From Reclinomonas americana ATCC 50394 (lineage: Eukaryota; Jakobida; Jakobea; Jakobida), in NCBI GenBank assembly GCA_048213135.1, contig PS015184.1, forward strand, positions 21,071 through 51,717: a stretch of 30,647 nt of DNA, written 5' to 3'. Shown piece by piece: positions 1 through 23,074 of this stretch. Both the position numbers and the translations under genes were made by a program. The notes below the pieces were generated by a model. The model saw only the letters and a program-made list of their open reading frames with translations, made no database searches and was not told the DNA's origin. Numbering within the stretch: the stretch's first letter is position 1; every line of letters starts with the position of its first letter.

Positions 1-17
1 GAATACACTCGTCGTTC

Positions 18-56
<39 letters not shown>
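18..56. repeat. (CT)n microsatellite
   Basis: Uninterrupted CT dinucleotide tract at the left edge of the window. It is one of many such tracts here and has no coding signal. Confidence 0.95.
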
Positions 57-59
<3 letters not shown>

Positions 60-757
60 TCTTACTTCGTTGTTCACCGCTGCGCATGTGACGCGCACCA
101 AGACACACCATCGCTTTCTCTCTGCTCCCTCTCCCTCTCCCTCCCTCATTCCCTCACCTGAGCCGCAGAGATCTCGAAGAGTGCCGTCGACATCAGCGCC
201 GGAAGCAGCACCAGCAACAGAAATGACACTGAGACGACTGAAGCATGCGCGGCTCCTCTTCTTCTTTGCCTTCTCCTCCACCACACCAGCGCCACCGAAG
301 CTTCCCGTGATCCACCAACCATGACTGTGCGACAAGTGAAAGAAGGATTCGTTTTTTTTGGCGCGAAATCTCGTTGATCGTGATTCATGCTGGCTTCCAA
401 GACATGACTTCGAAAGTCAGCATCCCACAGCGTACTAATAAGCGCAGCGCTCATCTCGCGCTCAGATGGCGTGGGATGCAACTTTTTGTTCGCACGCATG
501 AAGTACTGCGCACGTGCACATGCGCATGCGCGCAGCGGCGCAGCGCAGCGCTGCAGCGTTGCTGGTGATGGTACAGTATACACGCGGCCACTCTGCCTAC
601 CTAAGGCGTCTCTGGAATATGCATGTCCATAACGCGACTCTTTACCGCGTTGTTCATTGCCAGAATCCGTGAGGCACCACCGAGTGGGGCGTCACGCCAT
701 TTTCAGAAGAGAGAGAGAGAGAGAGAGAGAGAGGAGGGTACCACCCCCGCGCACCGC
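57..757. other. Spacer without recognisable gene; GA tract at 704-733
   Basis: No open frame here resembles a known family or has plausible splice-linked extension. It is the 3' flank of the minus-strand EGF-repeat gene. A (GA)n tract at about 704-733 sits some 25 bases beyond that gene's stop codon. I see no canonical AATAAA on the minus strand close to the stop. Confidence 0.5.
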
Positions 758-3013
758 CTACTTGCAGTTCTCCTCCTCGCTGCAGTCGGCGCCGGTGAAT
801 CCCGTGTCGCACTGGCAGGCACCCTTGGCGTCGCAGTTGCCGCGGTTGGAGCACGTCACCTGGCGCAGGCAGTTGTTGTTGCAGAGCGTGCCGAAGAAGT
901 CACCAGTGCAGCTGCAGGAGCCCGTGGCGGCGCATGTGCCGTTGCCGGAGCAAATCGCCGTCGTGCACTTGACGTTGCACGAGGGGCCGTAGAAGTTGGC
1001 ATCACAGTCGCAGGCGCCCGTGCTGCTGCACTGACCGCGACCAGAGCACTTGGTCTGGGCGACGCACGACACGTCGCACGCGGCTCCGTACCACGGGTTG
1101 AAGCACTCGCAGCTGCCGTCGGTGCCATTGCAGGTGCCGTGGCCGGTGCAGGTGGTCGACGCCAGGCAGTACTTGCTGCAGTCCGACTTGTAGTAGTTGC
1201 TGTTGCAGCTGCAGTTGCCGTTCGAGTCGCACGAGCCGTTGCCGCTGCAGGTGGAGGAGGCCTCGCAGAACTTGTCGCAGTTGGCACCATAGTAGTTGGT
1301 GGCGCACTTGTCGCAGTGGGCGCCGACCCAGTTGCCCGAGCACACGCACTGACCGCTGGTGTTGCAGGTACCATGGTCGTTGCAGGTGATGCAGGCCTCG
1401 CAGTAGGTGGCGCAGTTGGCGCCGTAGTGGTGGGCGTTGCACTGGCAATTGCCCGAGACGTCGCACGTGCCCTTGCCGCTGCAGGTGGTCGAGGCCTTGC
1501 AGTACTTGTCGCAATTGGCACCGTAGTAATCGGTGGCGCACTCGTCGCAATTGGCACCAGCCCAGTTGCCCGAGCACACGCAGTGGCCGTTGCTGTCGCA
1601 TGCGCCGTGATTGCTGCACGTGGTGCAGTCCTCGCAGTAGGTGGCGCAGTTGGCGCCATATTGGTGGGAGTTGCACTGGCAGTTGCCCGAGTCGTCGCAC
1701 GTGCCCTTGCCGCTGCAGGTGGTCGAGGCCTAAGTGCACCAAAGATACGATGAGTGATCAGTGATTCTCACGAAGCGAACGTGTCTCTTCTCCCGAGCGT
1801 ACACACCAGGCAGTACTTGTCGCAGTTGGCGCCAAAGTAGTCGGGCGCGCACTGGTTGCAGCTAGCGCCGGTCCAGTTCACGCTGCACTGGCACGAGCCG
1901 TCGCCGTTGCAGGTGCCGTGGCCGGAGCAAGTGGTCGAGGCTTGGCAGTTCTGGGAGCAGTTGGCGCCGAACCAGCCGCTGTCGCAGTTGCAGGAGCCAG
2001 ACGAGCTGCACGAGCCGTGGTTCGAGCAGGAGACGACCGGGTGGCAGGTGCAGAAGGGGCCGGCCCAGCTGTGAGGAGGAGGGAGGGGAAGGCGGCGTGA
2101 GAAAGGAGAGGAGAAGTGGGAGGGGGGGGGGAGCGGGGAGAAGGAGAGGAGAAGTGGGAGAGGGGGGAGGAGGAGGGGGGGAAGGAGAGGGGGGAAACAG
2201 AGGCGAGGAGGGGGAACAGAGGGGAGGAGAGGGAACAGAGGGGAGGAGAGGGAACAGAGGGGAGGAGAGGGAACAGAGGGGAGGAGAGGGGAACAGAGGC
2301 GAGGAGAGCGGAATAGAGGAGAGGAGAGCGGAATAGAGGCGAGGCGAGGACAGGGAACAGCGGCGAGGCGAGGACAGGGGATAGAGGCGAGGAGGAGAGG
2401 GGATAGAGGCGAAGAGGAGAGGGGATAGAGGCGAAGAGGAGAGGGGATAGAGGCGAAGAGGAGAGAAAGAAGAGGTAACAGGCAACGATGGGAGACAGGA
2501 AACGAAGGGAGACAGGCATGCGCAACGGGGTAAGAAAGATGCAACGAGGGAAAGGAAGTGTGGAGGGCAAGCAGACGAGAGAACAGAAGCGAGGAAGGCC
2601 TTCTCTCATGCAAGAACGACTGAACATCGGAGAAACAGACAACTCTCGATCGCAGAAGATAGGTTCAAGCATTAACTCACTCAGCGCAAACGTTGGTGCC
2701 GCCAATGTTGTAGCAGTTGCTGAAACATGTGCACTTGCCAGCTGAGCATGCACCCTGCGCGCAGAGAGAAAACGGAGTTTAGTCCCTCGAAACCGTTGCA
2801 AATGCAACACGCAACGGTGAAAAGAAAACGCAACATTCGTGTTACATGCGCCCGGGTTGTTGGAGCAGTCGCCACCTATGAAGCATCAAGTGAGCACGCG
2901 CACCTGGCGAATATGTCCTTGTTTGCCAACGGTCAGACAAGTCTCTCACCTTGGGCTCGTGCCGTGCTAACGAGAAGCACAATACATACGAGGAACAGCG
3001 CAGTCTTCATCAT
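758..3013 (-). CDS. Secreted EGF/laminin-EGF-repeat protein, 5 exons, about 470 aa
   Basis: Proposed exons in transcription order: 3013-2950, 2875-2835, 2754-2681, 2068-1807, 1729-758. They total 1,413 nt and phases agree at every join. Exon 1 begins with two Met codons and encodes a signal peptide (MMKTALFLVC, then IVLLVSTARA), so the product should enter the secretory pathway. The rest is a chain of cysteine-rich EGF-like units with the C-x-G-x-G-x-C and G-x-x-C patterns, for example CSGKGTCD and YGANCDKYC. They resemble tenascin/laminin-type EGF repeats used in adhesion or extracellular matrix. No transmembrane segment or GPI-type tail is visible; the protein ends CSEEENCK. Intron 4 (1730-1806) splits the text at CDKYC-L and A-STTC, and the same text occurs unbroken further into exon 5, so recent duplication of a two-unit block is likely. 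Exon 2's donor (AAT|GTTGCG) is the least certain join; AT|GTAACA at 2846 is the alternative but breaks the frame. The ligand or partner is unknown. Confidence 0.85.
2069..2680 (-). repeat. Purine/pyrimidine-biased minisatellite intron
   Basis: Intron 3 of the EGF-repeat gene (612 nt). From about 2095 to 2475 the plus strand is almost pure purine. It contains a 19-nt unit built on gaacagaggggaggagagg (about 2215-2300) and a 22-nt unit built on gatagaggcgaagaggag (about 2380-2465). The sense strand is therefore a polypyrimidine tract running up to the acceptor at 2069-2070. Confidence 0.8.
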
Positions 3014-3958
3014 TTGCTCAATCAGCGTCTGCGAGGAAGCAAGGGGGGGAAACAGAGAGAAGGCGGTGGTCAGTTGAGTGACAAGGGGGCGTGAGAAAGC
3101 GAACAAATGTTGTTCGTGCCCGTGTCAGGAAAAGAGGCGCGTGTACGAGAGAGAGAGAGGAGGGAGGAGGGAGGGAGGGAGGGACGGAGGAGGCGCAAGG
3201 AAGAGTGCTTGTTTGTGGCGAGAACGAGCGAGTGGCACAAGATGCAGAAAACCAACGGTTTTCTCGCTCTTTGTGGACACCGTTTCTGGAAAGAAGCACG
3301 CAAAGAGACACGCAGTGTGGGGCTCCCAGCGCACCAACACGTGCACGGAGAGCAGGATAGTGGTGTGCTGTGGCCGTTGGAGGAGGAAGAGGAGAGAGGG
3401 AGGAGTGGGAGAGAGGGAGGGCAGACACCGAGGAATACCAAGGAGAAACAAGCGAGAAACTGCCGCCGCAGCAACAGCGACAGCAGCAGTAGCAGGAGAG
3501 AAACGGAGAGACTCAGTGCAGGTGGTGAAAGGAGGGGCGTGTGCGAGAAAGAGAGAGAGAGAGTGCATCAGGGGATCTTTGCTCACCGAATGACAAGAAA
3601 TGAGATTGTGTGACCGTTCGCAGCGGCGATGCACGCGTTTGTTCGAGATGGACCGGGCGCGTGTGGGTGAACGTTTTGCGACGTTGGGGTTGGGGTGCAG
3701 TGGATGTGCTAAGGTAGGGAAGGGAACAAAGTCACTGCGACCGCAAGGTGCCAGATGCCACGGTGCTGCCACCCTTTCGATACCGCGATCGCGCGAAGAC
3801 GATCCGCGGACGTTATGTCGTCTGCATGCTGGCAGCAGCAAGAGTGAAAGAACAATGAAACCGATGCGACCCTTGCCTGTAAACATCGTGTACGCGTTGA
3901 TTTATTTGTGGACCGCGCCTCTTTACATGTCACATGCATGACACCAATGTCGGACTTG
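3014..3958. other. Intergenic region, 5' flank of the EGF gene and 3' flank of the giant gene
   Basis: 945 bp with no supported gene. It contains purine-rich low-complexity sequence at about 3150-3190, 3385-3425 and 3548-3563. It must hold the promoter of the minus-strand EGF gene starting at 3013 and the 3' end of the upstream giant gene stopping at 3959. I see no clear TATA box or polyadenylation signal. Confidence 0.5.
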
Positions 3959-17919
<13,961 letters not shown>

Positions 17920-18309
17920 GGCGCCGTGTCAAGCGAGAGATATGTGTGCATCATATTGGCGGACAAAATTCATTCCGTGTTCTCTGTCGTCCATCGCCGC
18001 CGATGAACTGTGGCATGCACTAAAGCAGCATATGGGTAGCGCACATTGCATGTCTTGAGGCCTAACAATATGAACCATCCTTCGCTCTGCAACAACCAAA
18101 TGTGTCGTTGGCGTTCGACTATCGAACCCCGGTCTGGCACGCCCGCGCCTTCCTTCCCTCCACCGAGAATCTCGGCACACGGAGGCGCCTTGTCCGTTCT
18201 GCGTTCTCTTCACGACTATCGCACGCAATGTCATCGTGATTTTCGGGCGAGAGATTCGACGTGTGCTGTTTCAGCACCGCATCGTTCCCTGCTCCTTCTT
18301 CCCCTCCAT
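17920..18309. other. Spacer holding the promoter side of the giant gene
   Basis: 390 bp between the proposed start codon of the giant gene (17919) and the stop codon of the next minus-strand gene (18312-18310). No gene, RNA or clear core promoter element was recognised. A hairpin-prone GTTCGACTATCGAAC lies at about 18112-18126. Confidence 0.5.
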
Positions 18310-20850
18310 TCACCCCCACCCCACCCCACTCCTATACACCACCACCTCCGCCTCCTCCCCCACAAAACACCGCATCACAATCTCCACCAAGCAACGCACA
18401 TCCTCCCCCTCCCCCTCCCCCTCCCCCACCACCATCATCCCCCTNNNNNNNNNNNNNNNNNNNNNNNNNNNNNNNNNNNNNNNNNNNNNNNNNNNNNNNN
18501 NNNNNNNNNNNNNNNNNNNNNNNNNNNNNNNNNNNNNNNNNNNNNNNNNNNNNNNNNNNNNNNNNNNNNNNNNNNNNNNNNNNNNNNNNNNNNNNNNNNN
18601 NNNNNNNNNNNNNNNNNNNNNNNNNNNNNNNNNNNNNNNNNNNNNNNNNNNNNNNNNNNNNNNNNNNNNNNNNNNNNNNNNNNNNNNNNNNNNNNNNNNN
18701 NNNNNNNNNNNNNNNNGCACCTCGTCCCCACTGGCCAGCGACCATAAGCGCACTGTCTTGTCCGCACCGCCGCTCACCACCAGCTGCGCATCGGGGGTGA
18801 CGGCCACCGAGTGCACTCCGCTCGTGTGCCCCTTCAAACGCCGCACTTCGTCACCGCTGGCCAGCGACCACACACGCACCGTCATATCCATGCCTCCACT
18901 CACCACGTGCCGACCGTCGGGGGTGACGGCGACGGAGCGCACCGCATCGACGTGTCCCTCCAGCCGTCGCACTCCCTTGCCACTCGCCACGGACCACACT
19001 CGAATCGTCTCGGCGTCGCTCCCACTCACAGCGTGCTGGCTGTCGGGGGTGACGGCGACGCACCACACTGCCGATGTGTGTCCCTTTAGTGCCTGCAAGG
19101 GGGGAGGGGGAAAGGAGGGAGGGTAAGGGGAGAAGGGGGAAAGGAGGGAGGGTAAGGGGAATGGGGGAGGAGTGGGGGAGGAGTGGGGGGAGGAGAGGGT
19201 GGGGGAGAGGGGGGGAGAGGGGGGAAGGGAGGAGGAGAGGGTGGAGGAGAGGGTGGAGGAGAGGGTGGAGGAGAGGGTGGGGGAGAGGGTGGAGAGGGAG
19301 GAGGAGAGAGGAGAGGAGAGGGTGGAGGACAGAGGAGAGGAAAAGGTGGAGGAGAGGGTGGAGGAGAGGATGGAGGAGAGGGTGGGGGAGAGGGTGGAGG
19401 AGAGGGTGGAGGAGAAGGGGGAGAAGGGGGAGAAGGGAGAGAAGAAGGAGAGGAGAGGGTGGAGGAGAGGGTGGAGGAGAGGGTGGGGGAGAGGGAGGAG
19501 GAGAGGGAGGAGGAGTGGGCGGAGGAGAGGGTGGGGGAGAGGGTGGAGGAGAGGGTGGAGGAGAGGGTAGAGGAGGAGAGGGTGGAGGAGAGGGTAGAGG
19601 AGAGGGTGGAGGAGAGGGTGGAAGAGAGGGTGGATGGAGGAGAGGGTGGGGAGAGGGAGGAGAGGAGAGACGGGAGGGAGGAGGGAGGGANNNNNNNNNN
19701 NNNNNNNNNNNNNNNNNNNNNNNNNNNNNNNNNNNNNNNNNNNNNNNNNNNNNNNNNNNNNNNNNNNNNNNNNNNNNNNNNNNNNNNNNNNNNNNNNNNN
19801 NNNNNNNNNNNNNNNNNNNNNNNNNNNNNNNNNNNNNNNNNNNNNNNNNNNNNNNNNNNNNNNNNNNNNNNNNNNNNNNNNNNNNNNNNNNNNNNNNNNN
19901 NNNNNNNNNNNNNNNNNNNNNNNNNNNNNNNNNNNNNNNNNNNNNNNNNNNNNNNNNNNNNNNNNNNNNNNNNNNNNNNNNNNNNNNNNNNNNNNNNNNN
20001 NNNNNNNNNNNNNNNNNNNNNNNNNNNNNNNNNNNNNNNNNNNNNNNNNNNNNNNNNNNNNNNNNNNNNNNNNNNNNNNNNNNNNNNNNNNNNNNNNNNN
20101 NNNNNNNNNNNNNNNNNNNNNNNNNNNNNNNNNNNNNNNNNNNNNNNNNNNNNNNNNNNNNNNNNNNNNNNNNNNNNNNNNNNNNNNNNNNNNNNNNNNN
20201 NNNNNNNNNNNNNNNNNNNNNNNNNNNNNNNNNNNNNNNNNNNNNNNNNNNNNNNNNNNNNNNNNNNNNNNNNNNNNNNNNNNNNNNNNNNNNNNNNNNN
20301 NNNNNNNNNNNNNNNNNNNNNNNNNNNNNNNNNNNNNNNNNNNNNNNNNNNNNNNNNNNNNNNNNNNNNNNNNNNNNNNNNNNNNNNNNNNNNNNNNNNN
20401 NNNNNNNNNNNNNNNNNNNNNNNNNNNNNNNNNNNNNNNNNNNNNNNNNNNNNNNNNNNNNNNNNNNNNNNNNNNNNNNNNNNNNNNNNNNNNNNNNNNN
20501 NNNNNNGGGAGAGGGAGGCATGCGCAGCGGAATGGAAGGGAGGGAGAAAGGCAGACGGAGGGAGGGAGAGAGGGAGAGAGTGAGAGTGTGTGACAGCGCG
20601 TGGTTCATGTTCGAGCCCCTCTCGCCACGCGACATTCTTCACTCACTGCGTTTCACAGCACCCAGAACGCTCTCTCATGTTGAGGCAAGAGCAACAGGCA
20701 CCAGCTGCACACTCGCTCTCCCTGTCTCCCACCTTCCCTCACACACATTCGATCTCCCTCTCCCTCTCCCTCTCTCTCTCTTTCCCTTTCGCCCTTCCAC
20801 TCATCTTCTCTCTCTCTCTCTCTCTCGCACGTGCACACCTTGGTCGTCAT
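18310..20850 (-). CDS. WD40-repeat protein, copy 1 (interrupted by an assembly gap)
   Basis: Exon 1 is 20850-20839 (ATG ACG ACC AAG|GT, coding MTTK). After a 1,746-nt intron filled with repeats and an 816-N gap, exon 2 runs from 19092 to the TGA at 18312-18310. It opens ALKGHTSAVWCVAVTPD and has three full WD40 blades of about 42 residues (GH near the start, SGG or SGS in the middle, VRVWSL at the end). It then enters an N gap (18445-18716). Beyond the gap the same frame gives an EGEGEGED stretch and VEIVMRCFVGEEAEVVV, matching the tail of the two paralogues. The gap (272) is about half what four missing blades would need, so either its size is underestimated or this copy has fewer blades. 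WD40 propellers act as protein-interaction scaffolds; no partner is implied. No signal peptide, so probably cytosolic or nuclear. Confidence 0.75.
18445..18716. other. Assembly gap inside the WD40 copy 1 coding exon
   Basis: 272 N. It falls between blade 3 and the C-terminal tail. Near-identical blades probably collapsed in assembly. Confidence 0.95.
19095..19690. repeat. Purine-rich 12-nt minisatellite (ggagagggtgga)n
   Basis: About 600 bases of almost pure purine on the plus strand, largely variants of a 12-nt unit ggagagggtgga. It begins directly at the acceptor of WD40 copy 1 and runs into the 816-N gap. It creates long meaningless open frames on both strands (Gly/Glu/Arg or Pro/Ser-rich). 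On the sense strand it is a polypyrimidine tract reaching the acceptor. Confidence 0.9.
19691..20506. other. Assembly gap in the intron of WD40 copy 1
   Basis: 816 N inside the repeat-filled intron between exon 1 (20850-20839) and exon 2 (19092). Simple CT/GA repeats resume on its right side up to about 20826. Confidence 0.95.
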
Positions 20851-20970
20851 TCCCTTCCTTGTGCGCTATGCTTTGTCAACGAACTTGTTTCATCCGACAA
20901 AAAACTTCAAAATCAGCCTCACACTCTTTCCCTTGCACACTTGCATACTTTTGAATCACAAAGGAATGCT

Positions 20971-22310
20971 TCACTCCGACCAGCACCATCCAGGCGCACG
21001 GCGTTCAACCACCTCGGCCTCCTCCAGCACGAAGCACCGCAGCACAACATCGACGAGGATCCAGTCACAGTCATCGTCCTCCCCAACAAACAGTTCGTTG
21101 ACGGCCAACACGGCCAATCGCGCAGCCGAGAGCTCCCATCCGGCTAGCCCGCGTGGCGTGTGCCACACTCGCACCGTCTCGTCCACGCCACCCGCGCTCG
21201 CAATGTGCTGACCGTCAGGGGCGACGGCAACAGACAGCACCACATCGCTGTGCCCCTCCAACCGCCGCACTTCCTCTCCGCTCACCACACACCACACGTG
21301 CACTGTCTTGCAATCGCCCCCACACACAATGTGCTGGCCGTCGGGGGCAAAGGCCACAGACCGCACCCACGCACTGCACCCGCCCCACCGTCTCACCTCC
21401 TCGCCACTCGCCACGGACCACACTCGCACGGTCTTGTCGCGACTCCCGCTCACCACGTGCTGCCCATCGGGAGCGATGGCGACGGAACGCACCCAGTTAG
21501 AATGCCCCGCCATACGGCACACCTCCTCCCCATGATTCGCCAGCGACCACACTCGCACGGTGCAGTCGTCACTCCCGCTGATAACATGGTGGCCGTCGGG
21601 TGTGACGGCGACAGACCACACCCACCCCGTGTGTCCTTCCAGTCGTCGCACCTCCTCTCTGCACGCCAGCGACCACACTCGAATGGTCTCGTCCTCACTT
21701 CCACTCACCACATGCAGTCCATCGGGGGTGACGGCGACGGAGAACACTGCATCGAGGTGTCCCTCGAAGCGAAGCAGCTCCTCGCCACTTGCCAGCGACC
21801 ACACTCGCACCGTGTTGTCCACGCTCCCGCTCACCACACGCAGACTGTCGGGAGTGACGGCAACCGACAGCACCGCACCGGTGTGACCCTCCATCCGTTG
21901 CACTTCGCGGCCACTTTGGAGAGACCACAGGCGAACAGTCTTGTCAAAGCTCCCACTGACGACGTGCTGGCCATCGGGGGTGAAGGCGACAAATCGCACC
22001 ACGCCAGTGTGGCCCTCCAGGATCTGCGCAAGCGGCGAGCCACACGATCACTATGCAGTACCACACCCAGGCGCACATGCACGTACGCACACGCAAGAGC
22101 ACACACACACACTGCACACATATACACACACACTGCACACACACACGCACGCGCACACACACACGTACACACACACACACAAACACAAACACAAAAGCAC
22201 GCTCACACACACACGCTCACACACACACACACACACAAACACAAACACAAAAGCACGCTCACACACACACGCTCTCTCTCTCTCTCTCACNNNNNNNNNN
22301 NNNNNNNNNN

Positions 22311-22370
<60 letters not shown>

Positions 22371-22468
22371 TTCAGATGCACACATCCCCATCTCCACATG
22401 CAATCACGTTTCAACATGTACACACACATGCACCCTGAACACGCACCAGCACAGACCTTTGTGGCCAT
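20971..22468 (-). CDS. WD40-repeat protein, copy 2, seven blades, 354 aa
   Basis: Exon 1 is 22468-22457 (ATG GCC ACA AAG|GT, MATK). Exon 2 is 22023-20971, opening ILEGHTGVVRFVAFTPD, with the TGA at 20973-20971. Seven WD40 units of 42-43 residues follow in sequence, enough for one closed seven-bladed propeller; most have GH, a D in VSGSxD and VRVWSL. Blade 6 is degenerate (WGGCSAWV, CGGDCKTVHVW). After blade 7 comes a non-WD tail with ARLAVLAVNEL, an acidic GEDDD, then VLRCFVLEEAEVVE. An in-frame ATG at 22516 could add 16 residues, but the paralogues favour 22468. The stop lies only 120 bp from the start codon of copy 1, on the same strand. The 433-nt intron carries CA repeats and a 20-N gap. 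Confidence 0.85.
22090..22370. repeat. CA-rich microsatellite with 20-N gap
   Basis: Imperfect then perfect (CA)n, with a duplicated segment (acaaacacaaacacaaaagc twice, about 22180-22255), a short CT tract, N at 22291-22310, and (CA)n to about 22368. It lies inside the intron of WD40 copy 2. Confidence 0.9.
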
Positions 22469-23074
22469 TCCGCTCCGCTGCGCTCCGTTGTTACGAAATG
22501 AAATATTAAATGTCATGCTGCGCTGCGCGCGTCGTGTCTCTTGTGCGCTCGCGGAACCATATGTGCCGCACTACGTCTTTTTCACTGCGGTATGTACGCT
22601 GCTCGACTGCTGGCGGTGGAAGCTGTGTTGCTTGTGATCATGAGACGATATCGATGTCGATCAGTATCGACGTCGACGTCGACGGCATGCATGCGAATTA
22701 CCGTCGCTGCTGCTGCAGCGCAGGGCCACAAGTGCAGATCACGATACATGCGGTGCCAGGGAGATAATTGGATCAACTGCAGCGGCTGTGCGCGATCGAT
22801 CAGGAATTCGATATGCTGAAATCGATCGCGAAGTGCAGTCGAAGTGACCCATGTTGACGAGGTTCGCCGACGCGGAGAGAAAGAGAGTGAGATCGCGATC
22901 ATCTGGGAAGAGAAGCCCCGAGCAGCGACTCGAGACGTACAAGCGACGTTGCGGAGGACAAGTGTTCGGAAAAACGAGATTCGCAGAATCGAACACCGAC
23001 GCACACACCACACCTCCGCACACACACGCATCAAAGAAGCACCACCACCCTCCAACCCCGTGTGCTAAACATCA
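22469..23074. promoter_or_regulatory. Divergent intergenic region with TCGA/CGAT-rich core
   Basis: 606 bp between the minus-strand WD40 copy 2 start and the plus-strand STIG1-repeat gene start, so it should carry both promoters. About 22640-22690 is dense in palindromic tetramers (cgatatcgatgtcgatc, then tcgacgtcgacgtcgacg), and related gatcgatc and aatcgatcgcg recur at 22793-22830. No TATA box is evident. A regulatory role is inference from position only. Confidence 0.4.

Noticed and set aside
623-1753. Long plus-strand open frame of 376 codons, Ala/Val-rich
   Set aside because: It is the antisense shadow of the EGF-repeat exon; it has no domain signature and owes its openness to the repetitive GC-rich codons opposite.
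18105-18135. Possible tRNA T-arm because of GTTCGA-like text
   Set aside because: The stems do not pair as a T-arm, and no D-arm, anticodon arm or acceptor stem could be drawn around it.
19074-20954. Long open frames on both strands rich in Gly/Glu/Arg or Pro/Ser
   Set aside because: They are produced by the purine-rich minisatellite and the 816 N; no start, splice or family support.
22180-22260. CRISPR-like direct repeat (acaaacacaaacacaaaagc twice)
   Set aside because: Only two copies inside a CA microsatellite in an intron; no unique spacers and a eukaryotic context.
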